Below the pieces are notes generated by a model that saw only the letters and a list, made by a program, of their open reading frames with translations, was not told the origin of the DNA and made no database searches. The position numbers and the translations under genes are program-made. A DNA stretch of 64,000 bases from Chloroflexus islandicus (GTDB lineage: Bacteria > Chloroflexota > Chloroflexia > Chloroflexales > Chloroflexaceae): the NCBI RefSeq assembly GCF_001650695.1, contig NZ_LWQS01000082.1:62001-126000 (forward strand). The letters run 5' to 3'. Below, piece by piece: positions 42,271-50,612 of the stretch (position 1 is the stretch's first letter; every line of letters begins with the position of its first letter).

Positions 42271-43713
42271 TTGAAACTGCAAACCATCATTGCCCTCTTC
42301 ATACTCAGCATATTCGTGAGCAGTTTACCAACGGCAGCACAGCAGCCAACCAACATTACCAACATCTATGTACCGATTGTCGCATCAAATACCATTCGCC
42401 CATACGGTATTGAACCGAATACCGGTTGGTTGTACAGTTCGAGCGTTTACCCGCAAGCAGCTAATCTCGGCGCGCACTGGGTGCGGCTCAATACCCTAAG
42501 CTGGCGCGAAGCGCAACCCACGGCAGGGAGTCCTATTAACTGGAATGCCACCAGCTTTCAGCAGTTTGAACGAGAAGTGCAAGCGGCCAACTCGCTCGGC
42601 TTGCAGGTGATGGCGGTTATTGACGATCATCCTTCGTGGGCAACCAACAGCGATAAGATCTGCGCCGCTATTCTTGATGAATACCACGACGAATTTGCTG
42701 CATTCGCGCGGGCGGTGGTCGCTAAATACAGCCAGCATCCATATTACGTCCGTTACTGGGAGTTAGGGAATGAGCCGGACGTTGATCCACGCCTCGTTCC
42801 AGCCAATTCACCCTTCGGCTGCTGGGGCGACATGAACGATGAATACTACGGCGGCGAACGGTATGGCCGGATGTTGCGCGTCGTAACGCCAGCTATCCGA
42901 GCCGCCGATCCGGGGTCGAAGGTGATCTTTGGCGGGTTGTTGTTAGCGCGACCGGCGAATACCAACCACACCGACGGAAAGCCCTTCAACTTCCTTGCCG
43001 GTGCATTGCGGGCCGGGGCCGGGCCGTATTTCGATATTCTGGCGTTTCACACCTATCCAACCTATTTTGAACGAACAGGGGTTAGCCATATCGATTTCGA
43101 TCTTGATGCACAAAGTATGGGCGGCGCTTGGGTGTCACGAGGCGGAACAACAGTAGGCAAGGCTCGCTTCTTACGAGAAGTGATGCAGCAGTACGGTATC
43201 AATAAGCCGCTTTTCCTTAACGAAACCGGTTTACGCTGCGATAACCGCTACAGCTCTTGTGAAACTCAACCAACGGCATACGAGCAAGCGAAAGCGAATC
43301 ACCTTATCCGTTCTTCAATGCGCGCTATAGCAGATGGGGTAGAGAACTATATCTGGTACACGCTGCAAGGACCGGGATGGTCAAGCACTGGCCTCCTTGA
43401 CGGCAGCCAACAACCGCGCCCTGCCTACATTGCGATGAAAACGGCCATCGAGCGCCTCAATGAAGTGCGATTGCCACCGCAACCATTCACCGGTTACGGC
43501 GCCGGCACCGAAGCCTACCGCTTCCGCGGCAATGGCTTTGTGCTCGATGTCGTCTGGTCAGTTGACAGTACCTTGCGCCAGATCACGTTACCGGCAACGT
43601 CATTCATCGCTGCTTACACTCGTGACGGCGCGCCAATCATACCGGCAAGCTCTGGCGGGAATGTGACCATCTCGGTTGGGTTTGAGAATATTTACCTCAA
43701 GCGAACGCCATAA
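42271..43713 (+). CDS. Secreted (beta/alpha)8 glycoside hydrolase, clan GH-A (GH39/GH5-like)
   Basis: TTG 42271 with GGAGGAGG 7 bases upstream; 480 aa with a signal peptide (1-23). The acid/base Glu lies in YWELGNEPDVDP and the likely nucleophile in LFLNETGLRCD, as in clan-A hydrolases. Other typical parts are HPSWATN and FDILAFHTYPTY. Just after the signal is NIYVPIVASN, like the tail motif of its neighbour. It follows the rhamnosidase-like gene by 23 bases, so both probably degrade an extracellular plant or microbial polysaccharide. The exact family is not certain. Confidence 0.78.
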   Translation: MKLQTIIALFILSIFVSSLPTAAQQPTNITNIYVPIVASNTIRPYGIEPNTGWLYSSSVYPQAANLGAHWVRLNTLSWREAQPTAGSPINWNATSFQQFEREVQAANSLGLQVMAVIDDHPSWATNSDKICAAILDEYHDEFAAFARAVVAKYSQHPYYVRYWELGNEPDVDPRLVPANSPFGCWGDMNDEYYGGERYGRMLRVVTPAIRAADPGSKVIFGGLLLARPANTNHTDGKPFNFLAGALRAGAGPYFDILAFHTYPTYFERTGVSHIDFDLDAQSMGGAWVSRGGTTVGKARFLREVMQQYGINKPLFLNETGLRCDNRYSSCETQPTAYEQAKANHLIRSSMRAIADGVENYIWYTLQGPGWSSTGLLDGSQQPRPAYIAMKTAIERLNEVRLPPQPFTGYGAGTEAYRFRGNGFVLDVVWSVDSTLRQITLPATSFIAAYTRDGAPIIPASSGGNVTISVGFENIYLKRTP

Positions 43714-43836
43714 TCCTGAGTTCCCGGCTCGATTCTCTTGACGTGGCTAGATCGATCCGGTACACTACCTATGCATACGAGCGGCGGCGGGCAATCAGCT
43801 CGTCGCCGTTATTCCTCTTAGCTGCTGGAGCGCATT

Positions 43837-45003
43837 ATGCTCGCGTCAACACTCACCAACATCTGGCAACAAGTTGCAACCGGGATTTTTGACCCGTTAT
43901 TGACTGTGCTCGTCTTTCTGCTCATGCTCAGTCTGTTGGTGTTCGTCCACGAGTTGGGGCACCTCTGGGTGGGCTTGCGCATGGGGATCAAAGTCGAGGA
44001 GTTTGGAATTGGCTTCCCGCCGCGTGCGATGGTACTCTTTGAGCGCAACGGGATTAAGTACACGCTCAACTGGTTGCCGTTAGGCGGTTTTGTCCGTTTC
44101 GCTGGCATGGATGGCGAGAAAGACTCGGTCTACGGTACCGGTAGTCTCGCCGCCGCCCCGCCATGGCGCAAGATCCCCGTCATGCTGGCTGGGCCATTGA
44201 TGAATTTTGTGCTGGCAGTGGTTATCTTTACGGTGTTATTTGCGACGGTTGGCGTGCCTACGCCAACTGGACGTATGTTGATTAGCAATGTCTTTCCCAA
44301 TACCCCGGCTGCCGCCGCCGGTTTTCAAGCCGGTGATGCGTTGGTCAGCCTCGATGGCCAGCCGGTGGTTGATGAAAACGTGGTGCGTGAAGTAGCGCAG
44401 CGCCGGTTGGGTACGGCGATCGAAGCGGTCGTGGTACGCGATGGCGCGGAAGTGACGCTGACGGTGACACCGGGAGCGTGGACGGCGCCTGACGGGCGCG
44501 AATTTAGCGCCGGCTTTGGCTTTAGCTATGGGGCACAGACGGTTAACCAGCCAATCAACCCGATCGCGGCCATTGGGGCGGGTTTTACCCACAGCGTCGA
44601 ATTGACCGGACGGATGATCATGATGCTGGCCGATCTGCCGGCAGCGATTGCCGGCTTGTTTAGCCCCACGCCGCCACCTGCCGGCGAGCCGTTGGGGCCG
44701 GTGGGGATCGCGCGCGCCACCGGTGAAGTCATTCGCCAACCTGACGGCTTTGTCTCGTTCTGGTCGCTCACGGCGGTGCTGAGCCTCAACCTGTTTATCC
44801 TGAACTTGCTACCCATTCCCGCCCTCGACGGCAGCCATATTCTGTTTGCGCTGATCGAGTGGGTTCGCGGCAAGAAGCTGCCGCCAGAGAAAGAAGCGCT
44901 GGTGCATGCCTTCGGTTTTATGGCACTGATGGGGTTGATGGCGCTGCTAACGGTGAATGATGTGATTAACGCGGTGCAGGGTACGCCGATCTTTGGTCGC
45001 TGA
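43837..45003 (+). CDS. rseP: Site-2 intramembrane metalloprotease RseP
   Basis: A 388-aa membrane zinc protease that cleaves anti-sigma factors or signal peptides in the membrane. The zinc motif is HELGH (VFVHELGHLWVG), with the second site LLPIPALDGSH. One PDZ domain (about 150-215: NVFPNTPAAAAGFQAGDALVSLDG) and four membrane helices are visible. GIGFPPRAM and NWLPLGGFVRFAGM are further family motifs. The stop overlaps the next gene (TGATG). In most bacteria this gene follows dxr and cdsA; dxr is absent here. Confidence 0.95.
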   Translation: MLASTLTNIWQQVATGIFDPLLTVLVFLLMLSLLVFVHELGHLWVGLRMGIKVEEFGIGFPPRAMVLFERNGIKYTLNWLPLGGFVRFAGMDGEKDSVYGTGSLAAAPPWRKIPVMLAGPLMNFVLAVVIFTVLFATVGVPTPTGRMLISNVFPNTPAAAAGFQAGDALVSLDGQPVVDENVVREVAQRRLGTAIEAVVVRDGAEVTLTVTPGAWTAPDGREFSAGFGFSYGAQTVNQPINPIAAIGAGFTHSVELTGRMIMMLADLPAAIAGLFSPTPPPAGEPLGPVGIARATGEVIRQPDGFVSFWSLTAVLSLNLFILNLLPIPALDGSHILFALIEWVRGKKLPPEKEALVHAFGFMALMGLMALLTVNDVINAVQGTPIFGR

Positions 45004-45227
45004 TGGATATTATTCGGGCAAGTGAACTAGGCGAGTATTATTACTGTGCGCGGGCATGGTGGCTGCGCCGCGTCGCCGGGCAAGAGCCGGACGGCGCTGA
45101 GCGGCGCGCCGCTGGGACGGCCAGCCATGCCCGCCATGGCCGGCTGGTAGCCGCCAGCCAGCGCCTCCTCTGGATCGGGTTGGGGCTGTTCGTGGGTGGG
45201 ATTGGTTTGGTGATCTGGGCAAGCTGA
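45003..45227 (+). CDS. N-terminal half of a split, membrane-bound Cas4-like protein
   Basis: 74 aa. Residues 3-17 (IIRASELGEYYYCARAWWLRR region) match the N-terminus of Cas4/DUF83 nucleases, including the first of four Fe-S cysteines. HARHG (residues 42-46) matches the next conserved segment. Then comes a single membrane helix (about 54-72) and the frame stops. Arg-rich residues before the helix predict the N-terminus in the cytoplasm. It starts within the rseP stop and ends within the start of the next gene (both TGATG overlaps). The rest of the nuclease is encoded in the next ORF. Confidence 0.75.
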   Translation: MDIIRASELGEYYYCARAWWLRRVAGQEPDGAERRAAGTASHARHGRLVAASQRLLWIGLGLFVGGIGLVIWAS

Positions 45228-45739
45228 TGGCGTGGCTCGGTATTGCGCTCATCCTGTGCGCGGTCGGGGTTTTGGCGCTGGCGATGATGGTGCGCCGGCA
45301 CAGTGGTTTGCCGTGGGCGCGGGTAGTAGGTACTGACACCGGGGTGCAGCGCACGCTCGAACGACCGCTCTTTAGCGCCCGGCTTGGCCTTACCGGCAAA
45401 CCAGATTATATTCTGCAACGGGGTCAGGCGCTGATTCCAGTCGAAGTGAAGCCGAACCGGCGCGCAGCGCAGCCGTATCCATCCGATCTCATCCAACTAG
45501 CGGCCTATTTAGTGTTGATTGAAGAAACGACTGGCGTTGCGCCCCCGTATGGGTTGTTGCGCTACGCCGATGAGACGTTTCAATTGCGGTACACCGCTGC
45601 AGTGCGTGATGAAGTGGTAGCAACGCTGGCCGAGATGCGCGAACTGCTCGATGACGATGATGTCGCGCGCAACCACGATGAAGCGGCCCGCTGCCGCGGC
45701 TGCGGGTTTCGCGCTCACTGCGATGATGCCCTCGCATAA
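45227..45739 (+). CDS. C-terminal half of a split, membrane-bound Cas4-like (PD-(D/E)XK) nuclease
   Basis: 170 aa. A membrane helix (about 4-23, followed by MVRRH, so C-terminus inside) is followed by the complete PD-(D/E)XK core: LGLTGKPDYIL (GxPD), IPVEVKPNRR (ExK) and DLIQLAAYLVL (QxxxY). The end CRGCGFRAHC provides three cysteines of the Cas4 Fe-S cluster; the fourth lies in the preceding ORF. ATG 45227 overlaps that ORF's stop. It lies 34 kb from the CRISPR locus and is not of a type I-E kind, so a CRISPR role is unlikely; DNA repair at the membrane is a guess. Confidence 0.8.
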   Translation: MAWLGIALILCAVGVLALAMMVRRHSGLPWARVVGTDTGVQRTLERPLFSARLGLTGKPDYILQRGQALIPVEVKPNRRAAQPYPSDLIQLAAYLVLIEETTGVAPPYGLLRYADETFQLRYTAAVRDEVVATLAEMRELLDDDDVARNHDEAARCRGCGFRAHCDDALA

Positions 45740-45790
45740 GCAGCTAGCTCGTGATAAGATGAGCATAGATGCGCAACGGGAATCAGCTTT

Positions 45791-46042
45791 ATGGATCTCA
45801 CCTGCGATGATCTGGTAGCGGCGATTGCCGAACATCTGGCTGGACGAATCTCGCGCGGTCAATTGGCGGCGTGGGCATTTGACCGGTTTTACGAACTTGA
45901 ACAGGGTGAGCTGATCGTACCGCTTGACGAAGAAGCAATCATCCGCGACGCGCTCGATGAGCTGATGTTTGCTGATGATGAGCCATTCGTCCTGAGTGAG
46001 CGTGAATTACGGCAACTGATGGATCGGCTGGCACAGGTATGA
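45791..46042 (+). CDS. Small acidic protein of unknown function
   Basis: 83 aa, mostly helical and acidic (LAGRISRGQLAAWAFDRFYELEQGE, EEAIIRDALDELMFADD). No family is recognised, though the layout of small antitoxin-like helices is similar. The stop overlaps the next start (ATGA), so the two are expressed together. Confidence 0.6.
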   Translation: MDLTCDDLVAAIAEHLAGRISRGQLAAWAFDRFYELEQGELIVPLDEEAIIRDALDELMFADDEPFVLSERELRQLMDRLAQV

Positions 46043-46344
46043 AGATTCAACCGCATCCCCGCTTACACGGTATGATGATCGGCGACGAGGTCTATTCGCA
46101 CCACTACCATCTGGCCGCCCGGGTCGCCGACATTTTCCCCGCCGCAGTGTGTGTCCGGATTGGCGTGCTCACCACTGAGACACCGATGGAGTTGAGCCAT
46201 ACCCCCCAGTTGTGGCGCGCTGATGAGATCGAGAACTTGTCGGTGTGCCGCTATTGCGGTGCGCGTGATGAGGTGCGCGTTGTCAGTGAGAATGGCATCC
46301 CGTTTCGGGTATGCATCCGCTGCGCACCGGATGATAGCGAGTAG
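46039..46344 (+). CDS. Small zinc-ribbon protein of unknown function
   Basis: 101 aa. The C-terminal part has a CRYCG ... CIRCA pair (about residues 70-95), a typical four-Cys zinc ribbon. The N-terminal 65 residues contain several His (LHGMMIGDEVYSHHYHLAARV) and are not recognised. It is coupled to the preceding 83-aa gene, and a strong terminator follows. Confidence 0.65.
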   Translation: MKIQPHPRLHGMMIGDEVYSHHYHLAARVADIFPAAVCVRIGVLTTETPMELSHTPQLWRADEIENLSVCRYCGARDEVRVVSENGIPFRVCIRCAPDDSE

Positions 46345-46430
46345 CGCCGGCCCAGTAGGCCGTGCATAAGATAGCTACGAAGAGAGTCGCTGCGCGACGA
46401 TGTTCCGGTGCAGCATTCAAACGTGAGAAA

Positions 46431-46481
46431 AGCCACGAAAAGACACTCACATTTTTGTGAGTTTTGCGTCTTTTCGTGGCT
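46431..46481. terminator. Strong bidirectional terminator
   Basis: AGCCACGAAAAGAC (46431-46444) and GTCTTTTCGTGGCT (46468-46481) form a perfect 14-bp stem, with an inner ACTCAC/GTGAGT hairpin (46445-46462). A/T-rich segments on both sides fit termination in both directions, between the zinc-ribbon gene and the convergent bioY. Confidence 0.85.
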
Positions 46482-46498
46482 ATTATGTTAGAGCAGCG

Positions 46499-47104
46499 CT
46501 ACTTGCGGAACCACTTCAGCGCCTGCCACCCACCCGGCAGCGCCACCGCAGCCAGCGCGATCTTGATCGCATCACCGAGCAAGAAGGGCAAGACGCCTTT
46601 CACGACTGCATTCACCGGGCCGATAAAGAAAGCCAGCCACGTCGCGCCGATCAGATAAATCACCAACGTCGCCAGCGCCATCGAAGCAACGGTCGTCAGG
46701 AAGCGGCGATCCCAACCCCGCGCCGCCAGCCAGCCGGTCAATGCCGCCGCGATCGGGAACGAAATCAGATAGCCACCGGTTGCGCCGAACAGGTGGGTAT
46801 AACCGGCTGAGCCACCTGCGAAGAAGGGCAACCCAATCGCGCCTTCGAGCAGGTAGAGCAGCAATGCCGCCAAGCCCAAGCGCGGGCCAAGCAGGCTGCC
46901 AACCAACAACACCCCCAACGTCTGCCCGGTAATCGGCACCGGCGAGAAGGGCATCAGCGAAATGCGGATTTGCGCGCTAAGCGCCACAAACAGACTGCCC
47001 AACACCACTAACAACGTGTCGGCCACCAACGGGTAGGCCAGCCATCCCCGGCGCGGCAAGATCGCCTGCGCCAGCGTCTCGGTCGTGGTCAATGTCCGAT
47101 TCAT
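46499..47104 (-). CDS. bioY: Biotin transporter substrate-binding subunit BioY
   Basis: 201-aa membrane S-component of the ECF biotin transporter. It has six hydrophobic segments and the BioY motifs LMPFSPVPITGQTLGVLL, YLLEGAIGLPFFAGG, HLFGATGGYLISFPIAAAL and the C-terminal LPFLLGDAIKIALAAV. No bioM/bioN ECF ATPase genes are adjacent, so it works alone or shares an ECF module elsewhere. Confidence 0.95.
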   Translation of the reverse strand: MNRTLTTTETLAQAILPRRGWLAYPLVADTLLVVLGSLFVALSAQIRISLMPFSPVPITGQTLGVLLVGSLLGPRLGLAALLLYLLEGAIGLPFFAGGSAGYTHLFGATGGYLISFPIAAALTGWLAARGWDRRFLTTVASMALATLVIYLIGATWLAFFIGPVNAVVKGVLPFLLGDAIKIALAAVALPGGWQALKWFRK

Positions 47105-47231
47105 GACACCTCCGCCACATCAAAGCCAGTCCACTCAGTGACATAGAGTATAGCCGATCTGTGGCAAGTGTGAAACAGGCATTGGCACAACCACCCCGGC
47201 CTGATGGTGGATGAATGGTAACGAACCTCCG

Positions 47232-48413
47232 TCACCGCGCCAACACGCAATGCGACGGATCGGTTTCCAGTTCATGGATTTCGTCGTCGTTGAGCTGCCG
47301 CAAGCCGAGATTCGCATACAACATGGTGTCAATTGCGGCGGGCAAATCGGTTGATGGGCCTTGAACCAGCGGCAGCAGCTCGGCAGGACTGCTGGCCCGC
47401 AACCCCGGATGCGTTGCACGGATGCTCGCAAACGGCGCAGCGACGATGCCATCAGCGCGCGCTTCGGCCAAACCCATGCTCGAAGAGGGCATAATCAAGG
47501 TCTCATCGGTGACCAGTTCAGGCAACGTCGCGTGCAGACTACGGAAGAGGAGGTCAGTCCATGCTGCCGGATGGCCACCCAGATCAGTGCGTCCGCAACC
47601 GGCCAACAGTACGGCATCGCCGGTCAACAGGAACCGATCGCCAGCCGGCGAGATCACGCGGTAGACGAGGTGGCCGGGAGTGTGGCCGGGGAACCAGTGC
47701 GCTTCGATCAGCAGATGGCCGACCGGCAGCCGCTCACCGCCAAGCAACGGCATGTAGTCAAGATGGGCCGGCAGCAGGGTGCGCGGATGCAACGCATCAT
47801 ACGGATGCATGTAGAGCAAGGTATGGCGCGTATTGGCGAGCAGCGCTCCGCCGGACAACCTTCCCGCCGAGAGGTGGGTGAGCAACACGCGGGTCACGTC
47901 GGCTTGCGCCGCTGCTGCCACCTCTTGGTAGAGATGGATCTGGAGACCGGGATCGATCACTGCCGCTTCGCCGGCGCTGATGATCACGTAACTCAGATCA
48001 CCGCGCGCTGGGCGCGCAATCTGCACGATCTGCCCCCAACTGGCGTTCACTACTTCGTGTATGGCGTGAAAATCGAGCCATGCTCGGAAACCGCCGAGCA
48101 GGTATCGCGCGTTGATGCCGCATTCGGCCAGCAGCTCGGCAACGTATTGCGAAGAGCCTTCTTTAGCGCAGATGACCGTAATCAGCCGATCAGACGGCAC
48201 GCGGGCAATTGCGCTCTCGTCGTCTTCGATAAACTCAAAGTAGGGAATGTTGAGGGTCGGAATAGGCCGGCGACCGCGCACCTGATTGCGCGCAAACTCG
48301 ACCTCATTGCGCACATCAAGAATAAATAGCGGCTGTTCAGCCAACAGCTCAGCATACAGCTCAGCCGGACTCAGAACACCAACGCCGGTTTGCAATCGTT
48401 CGAGCGTCGTCAT
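47232..48413 (-). CDS. Rhodanese domain fused to degenerate metallo-beta-lactamase-fold domain
   Basis: 393 aa from ATG 48413 (AAAGGAG upstream). Residues about 10-120 are a rhodanese domain with the active-site loop ICAKEGSSQ (Cys kept). Residues about 130-330 are an MBL-fold domain (DLSYVIISAGEAAVIDPG, FPGHTPGHLVYRV, LTGDAVLL). The metal motif, normally HxHxDH, reads THLSAGRLSGG here, so most zinc/iron ligands are missing, as is the last His. Related intact fusions are persulfide dioxygenases in sulfide metabolism. This copy may bind but not oxidise persulfides, or have another role. Confidence 0.8.
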   Translation of the reverse strand: MTTLERLQTGVGVLSPAELYAELLAEQPLFILDVRNEVEFARNQVRGRRPIPTLNIPYFEFIEDDESAIARVPSDRLITVICAKEGSSQYVAELLAECGINARYLLGGFRAWLDFHAIHEVVNASWGQIVQIARPARGDLSYVIISAGEAAVIDPGLQIHLYQEVAAAAQADVTRVLLTHLSAGRLSGGALLANTRHTLLYMHPYDALHPRTLLPAHLDYMPLLGGERLPVGHLLIEAHWFPGHTPGHLVYRVISPAGDRFLLTGDAVLLAGCGRTDLGGHPAAWTDLLFRSLHATLPELVTDETLIMPSSSMGLAEARADGIVAAPFASIRATHPGLRASSPAELLPLVQGPSTDLPAAIDTMLYANLGLRQLNDDEIHELETDPSHCVLAR

Positions 48414-48654
48414 CGCGCACTCCTTTGCGTTGATTGTGCCTCTTCGCGCAACCATGGAGGTAGTGTATCCGGCGCAACTTGGTGAAACAAGCGCAAGGTA
48501 GGTGAAGTTGAGTTGTGATTTGTTTCTCAGAGGGGAGGGATGAGGGCACAGCACGCTGTGCCCGTACAGAAAAGGGCTGGGGCACAGCGGCGCTGTACAC
48601 GTACAGGCAGCGAGCGGCGCTGCGCTTGAGCTGAGCGCAAGCGCCGCAGGATCG

Positions 48655-49500
48655 CTAGGGGGCCGGATTGCGCGCTGGGTCGTTTGGGGCCGGATTGCGT
48701 GCCGGACGCGGTTTGGCCGGCTGGAAGGCAACCAGTATCCGGTAGACCGTCAAAAAGAGCACGCTCCCGCCGCTAACCCAATACAACCCGCTGAGCAGGG
48801 CAGTATCGCTACCGCTGAACAGGGCGTGCAACAGGCTGAGCAGCCAAATCGCAAAGCTGATGAAGTGAATCACCCGCCACATCGTGCGCCCGAGCCATTG
48901 CTTGACGTAGAAGCTGAGGCCAACAACGGCCATGCCGTACAACGAAAGCTGGCCCAACCCAACCCACAGCGGTTCGTAGCCACTGTAACCGAATGGCAAT
49001 AGCACTTGGGCGAGAGTAGCGTTGATGTAGCGATCACCGAGCAAGATCAGTGCGTGAAAGATGGCAAATGCCAAGCCGAGCAGGCTGGTATGCTGGTGGA
49101 GATCAAACGCTCCCGGCCCTCCCGGCCACAGGCGGGCCATGCGGTTGGTCATGAGCAAGCCAAAGACCATCGACAACCAGAGCAAGACATAAGCTGCAAC
49201 GGCGCTGCTGCGCGAGAGATACCAGTACGCTTTGGGTTCGCTGCTGAGCAGCGAGGCGCTGAGGCCGGGCAACCACGCCGGCAAGACGATCACTGCCGCA
49301 AACGCGCCGAGAATCGCACCGATAAGGAGCGTAAGCAGTACTCCGAATGGAATCGCTGGCGATTGCTCAACCAGCTCAGGATTGGTCGTTAAGGAGCGGG
49401 GCGGGCGCGGCGCCGCTTCAGGCTTGGCCGTTGGCGGGCGCGGCGGGCGCTCCGCCGCCGGTTGAGTTAATTGCTCGGTATTGGTCAGCGATTGATCCAT
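48655..49500 (-). CDS. Ferric-reductase-like transmembrane heme protein
   Basis: 281 aa from ATG 49500 (AAGGAG upstream). A Pro-rich N-terminus (about 1-45) is followed by six to seven membrane helices with the ferric-reductase-like pattern: paired His in LHQHTSLLGLAFAIFHALILL and in MWRVIHFISFAIWLLSLLHALF, likely heme b ligands. There is no cytoplasmic FAD/NAD domain, so it resembles the membrane subunits (MsrQ/FRD group) that move electrons to the periplasm. The C-terminus has a Pro/Ala/Arg repeat tail (RPARNPAPNDPARNPAP). It is the last gene of a leftward cluster with apbE and PepSY genes. Confidence 0.82.
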   Translation of the reverse strand: MDQSLTNTEQLTQPAAERPPRPPTAKPEAAPRPPRSLTTNPELVEQSPAIPFGVLLTLLIGAILGAFAAVIVLPAWLPGLSASLLSSEPKAYWYLSRSSAVAAYVLLWLSMVFGLLMTNRMARLWPGGPGAFDLHQHTSLLGLAFAIFHALILLGDRYINATLAQVLLPFGYSGYEPLWVGLGQLSLYGMAVVGLSFYVKQWLGRTMWRVIHFISFAIWLLSLLHALFSGSDTALLSGLYWVSGGSVLFLTVYRILVAFQPAKPRPARNPAPNDPARNPAP

Positions 49501-49560
49501 TGGTGCTCTCCTTCGTTGATTGAAAAGCTGATGTTTTGCCCTCACTCGCGGCCCCTCGAA

Positions 49561-49644
49561 TGTGCCCCCACCCCTTGCCCCTCCCCCGCTGGGGGAGGGG
49601 AGTGTGCCCCCACCCCTTGCCCCTCCCCCGCTGGGGGAGGGGAG
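49561..49644. repeat. Tandem pair of 42-bp family A repeats
   Basis: TGTGCCCCCACCCCTTGCCC followed by CTCCCCCGCTGGGGGAGGGGAG is repeated twice without a break (49561-49602 and 49603-49644). Each contains the palindrome CCCCTCCCCCGCTGGGGGAGGGG. It separates apbE from the ferric-reductase-like gene and may shape expression within the operon. Confidence 0.85.
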
Positions 49645-49660
49645 GATTGAGCGCCTCACG

Positions 49661-50599
49661 CTAACCTCCACTGACAGGGCAGGGATCGCGCCAGCAATAG
49701 TGTTCCAGCGCCGGTGTGCGGATGACGTGGCCATCGGTGCTGACGAGCAATGCCGCTAGGTGCGGTCGCGCTTGCAACCAGCGTAACCCGTTCTCTGCGC
49801 CGCGGAGCAAGACTGTTTTGGCGGCCATTTCGGCCAGCGGCAAGGTAGGTGCAACAACTGTCACGCTCAGCAGATCGGTGACGGCAGGCGCGCCGGTGTG
49901 CGGGTTGATCAAATGGTGCTGCCAGCGACCAGCTTGCTGCCAGCGCCGGTAGTCGATCCCCGATGTGGCGACGCCGCCGCGCCGGATTAGCAGCAGCTCA
50001 AGGCCTTGATCGGGCGCATGTGGATCAGCCACCTCAACCGGCCACGGCGAACCGTCGCGGCGCGGGCCGCTGACGGCAATATCGCCGCCAGCGTCAACCA
50101 AGGCAGGGAAGCGGCGGCCCAACCGGCGCGCGACGAGCGCCGCTGTCCAACCTTTGGCGCTGCCACCGAAGTCGAGCTGCATCCCAGCGGGCAAGCTGAT
50201 CGTGCGCCGGCGCGGATCACACTCGATCAAGCGCCAGTCTGGGGCAGGCTTGCTCTCACCTGCAGCCGATCCATTCGCCAACGCCGAAAAATCGCGATCG
50301 TAGCCGGCAGCTATGAGTGCTGCTCCTACCGCAGGCGTCACCCAGCCATCGCTCAGCCGGGCCGCCCACAGCGCCTGCTGCACCGCTCGCCAGAGCGTCT
50401 GCCCAACCCGCACCGGCCCGTGACCGGCGTGGCGGTTGAGCGCCGAGAGTTCGCTATGCGGGCGAAACCGGCTAAGGATGCGCTCGTAGCGCAGGAAGGT
50501 TTTGCGCGCGGCGGTGAGGGCAGAACGGGCAGCAGAGTCATCGCTGTCGATGATGACCGTGATCGCTGAACCCATCGCCCGAAAACTGAGCTGCTGCAT
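49661..50599 (-). CDS. apbE: FAD:protein FMN transferase ApbE
   Basis: 312 aa. ApbE attaches FMN to a Thr/Ser of exported redox proteins. Motifs: AMGSAITVII at the start, RYERILSRFRPHSELSALN, SDGWVTPAVGAAL, LDFGGSAKGWTAAL (the DxGGxxKG FAD/Mg site) and LVDAGGDIAVSG, then HHLINPHTGAP and AEMAAKTVLLRG. No lipobox is visible at the start. No protein in the window shows the usual flavinylation motif, so its target is unknown. It lies 13 bases after the Pro-rich gene. Confidence 0.93.
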   Translation of the reverse strand: MQQLSFRAMGSAITVIIDSDDSAARSALTAARKTFLRYERILSRFRPHSELSALNRHAGHGPVRVGQTLWRAVQQALWAARLSDGWVTPAVGAALIAAGYDRDFSALANGSAAGESKPAPDWRLIECDPRRRTISLPAGMQLDFGGSAKGWTAALVARRLGRRFPALVDAGGDIAVSGPRRDGSPWPVEVADPHAPDQGLELLLIRRGGVATSGIDYRRWQQAGRWQHHLINPHTGAPAVTDLLSVTVVAPTLPLAEMAAKTVLLRGAENGLRWLQARPHLAALLVSTDGHVIRTPALEHYCWRDPCPVSGG

Positions 50600-50612
50600 C
50601 GGGAGCCTCCGG

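Noticed and set aside
45003-45739. Treating the Cas4-like ORFs as part of the CRISPR system
   Set aside because: Type I-E systems have no Cas4, and the genes are 34 kb from the array in a different operon. They are reported as a stand-alone nuclease instead.
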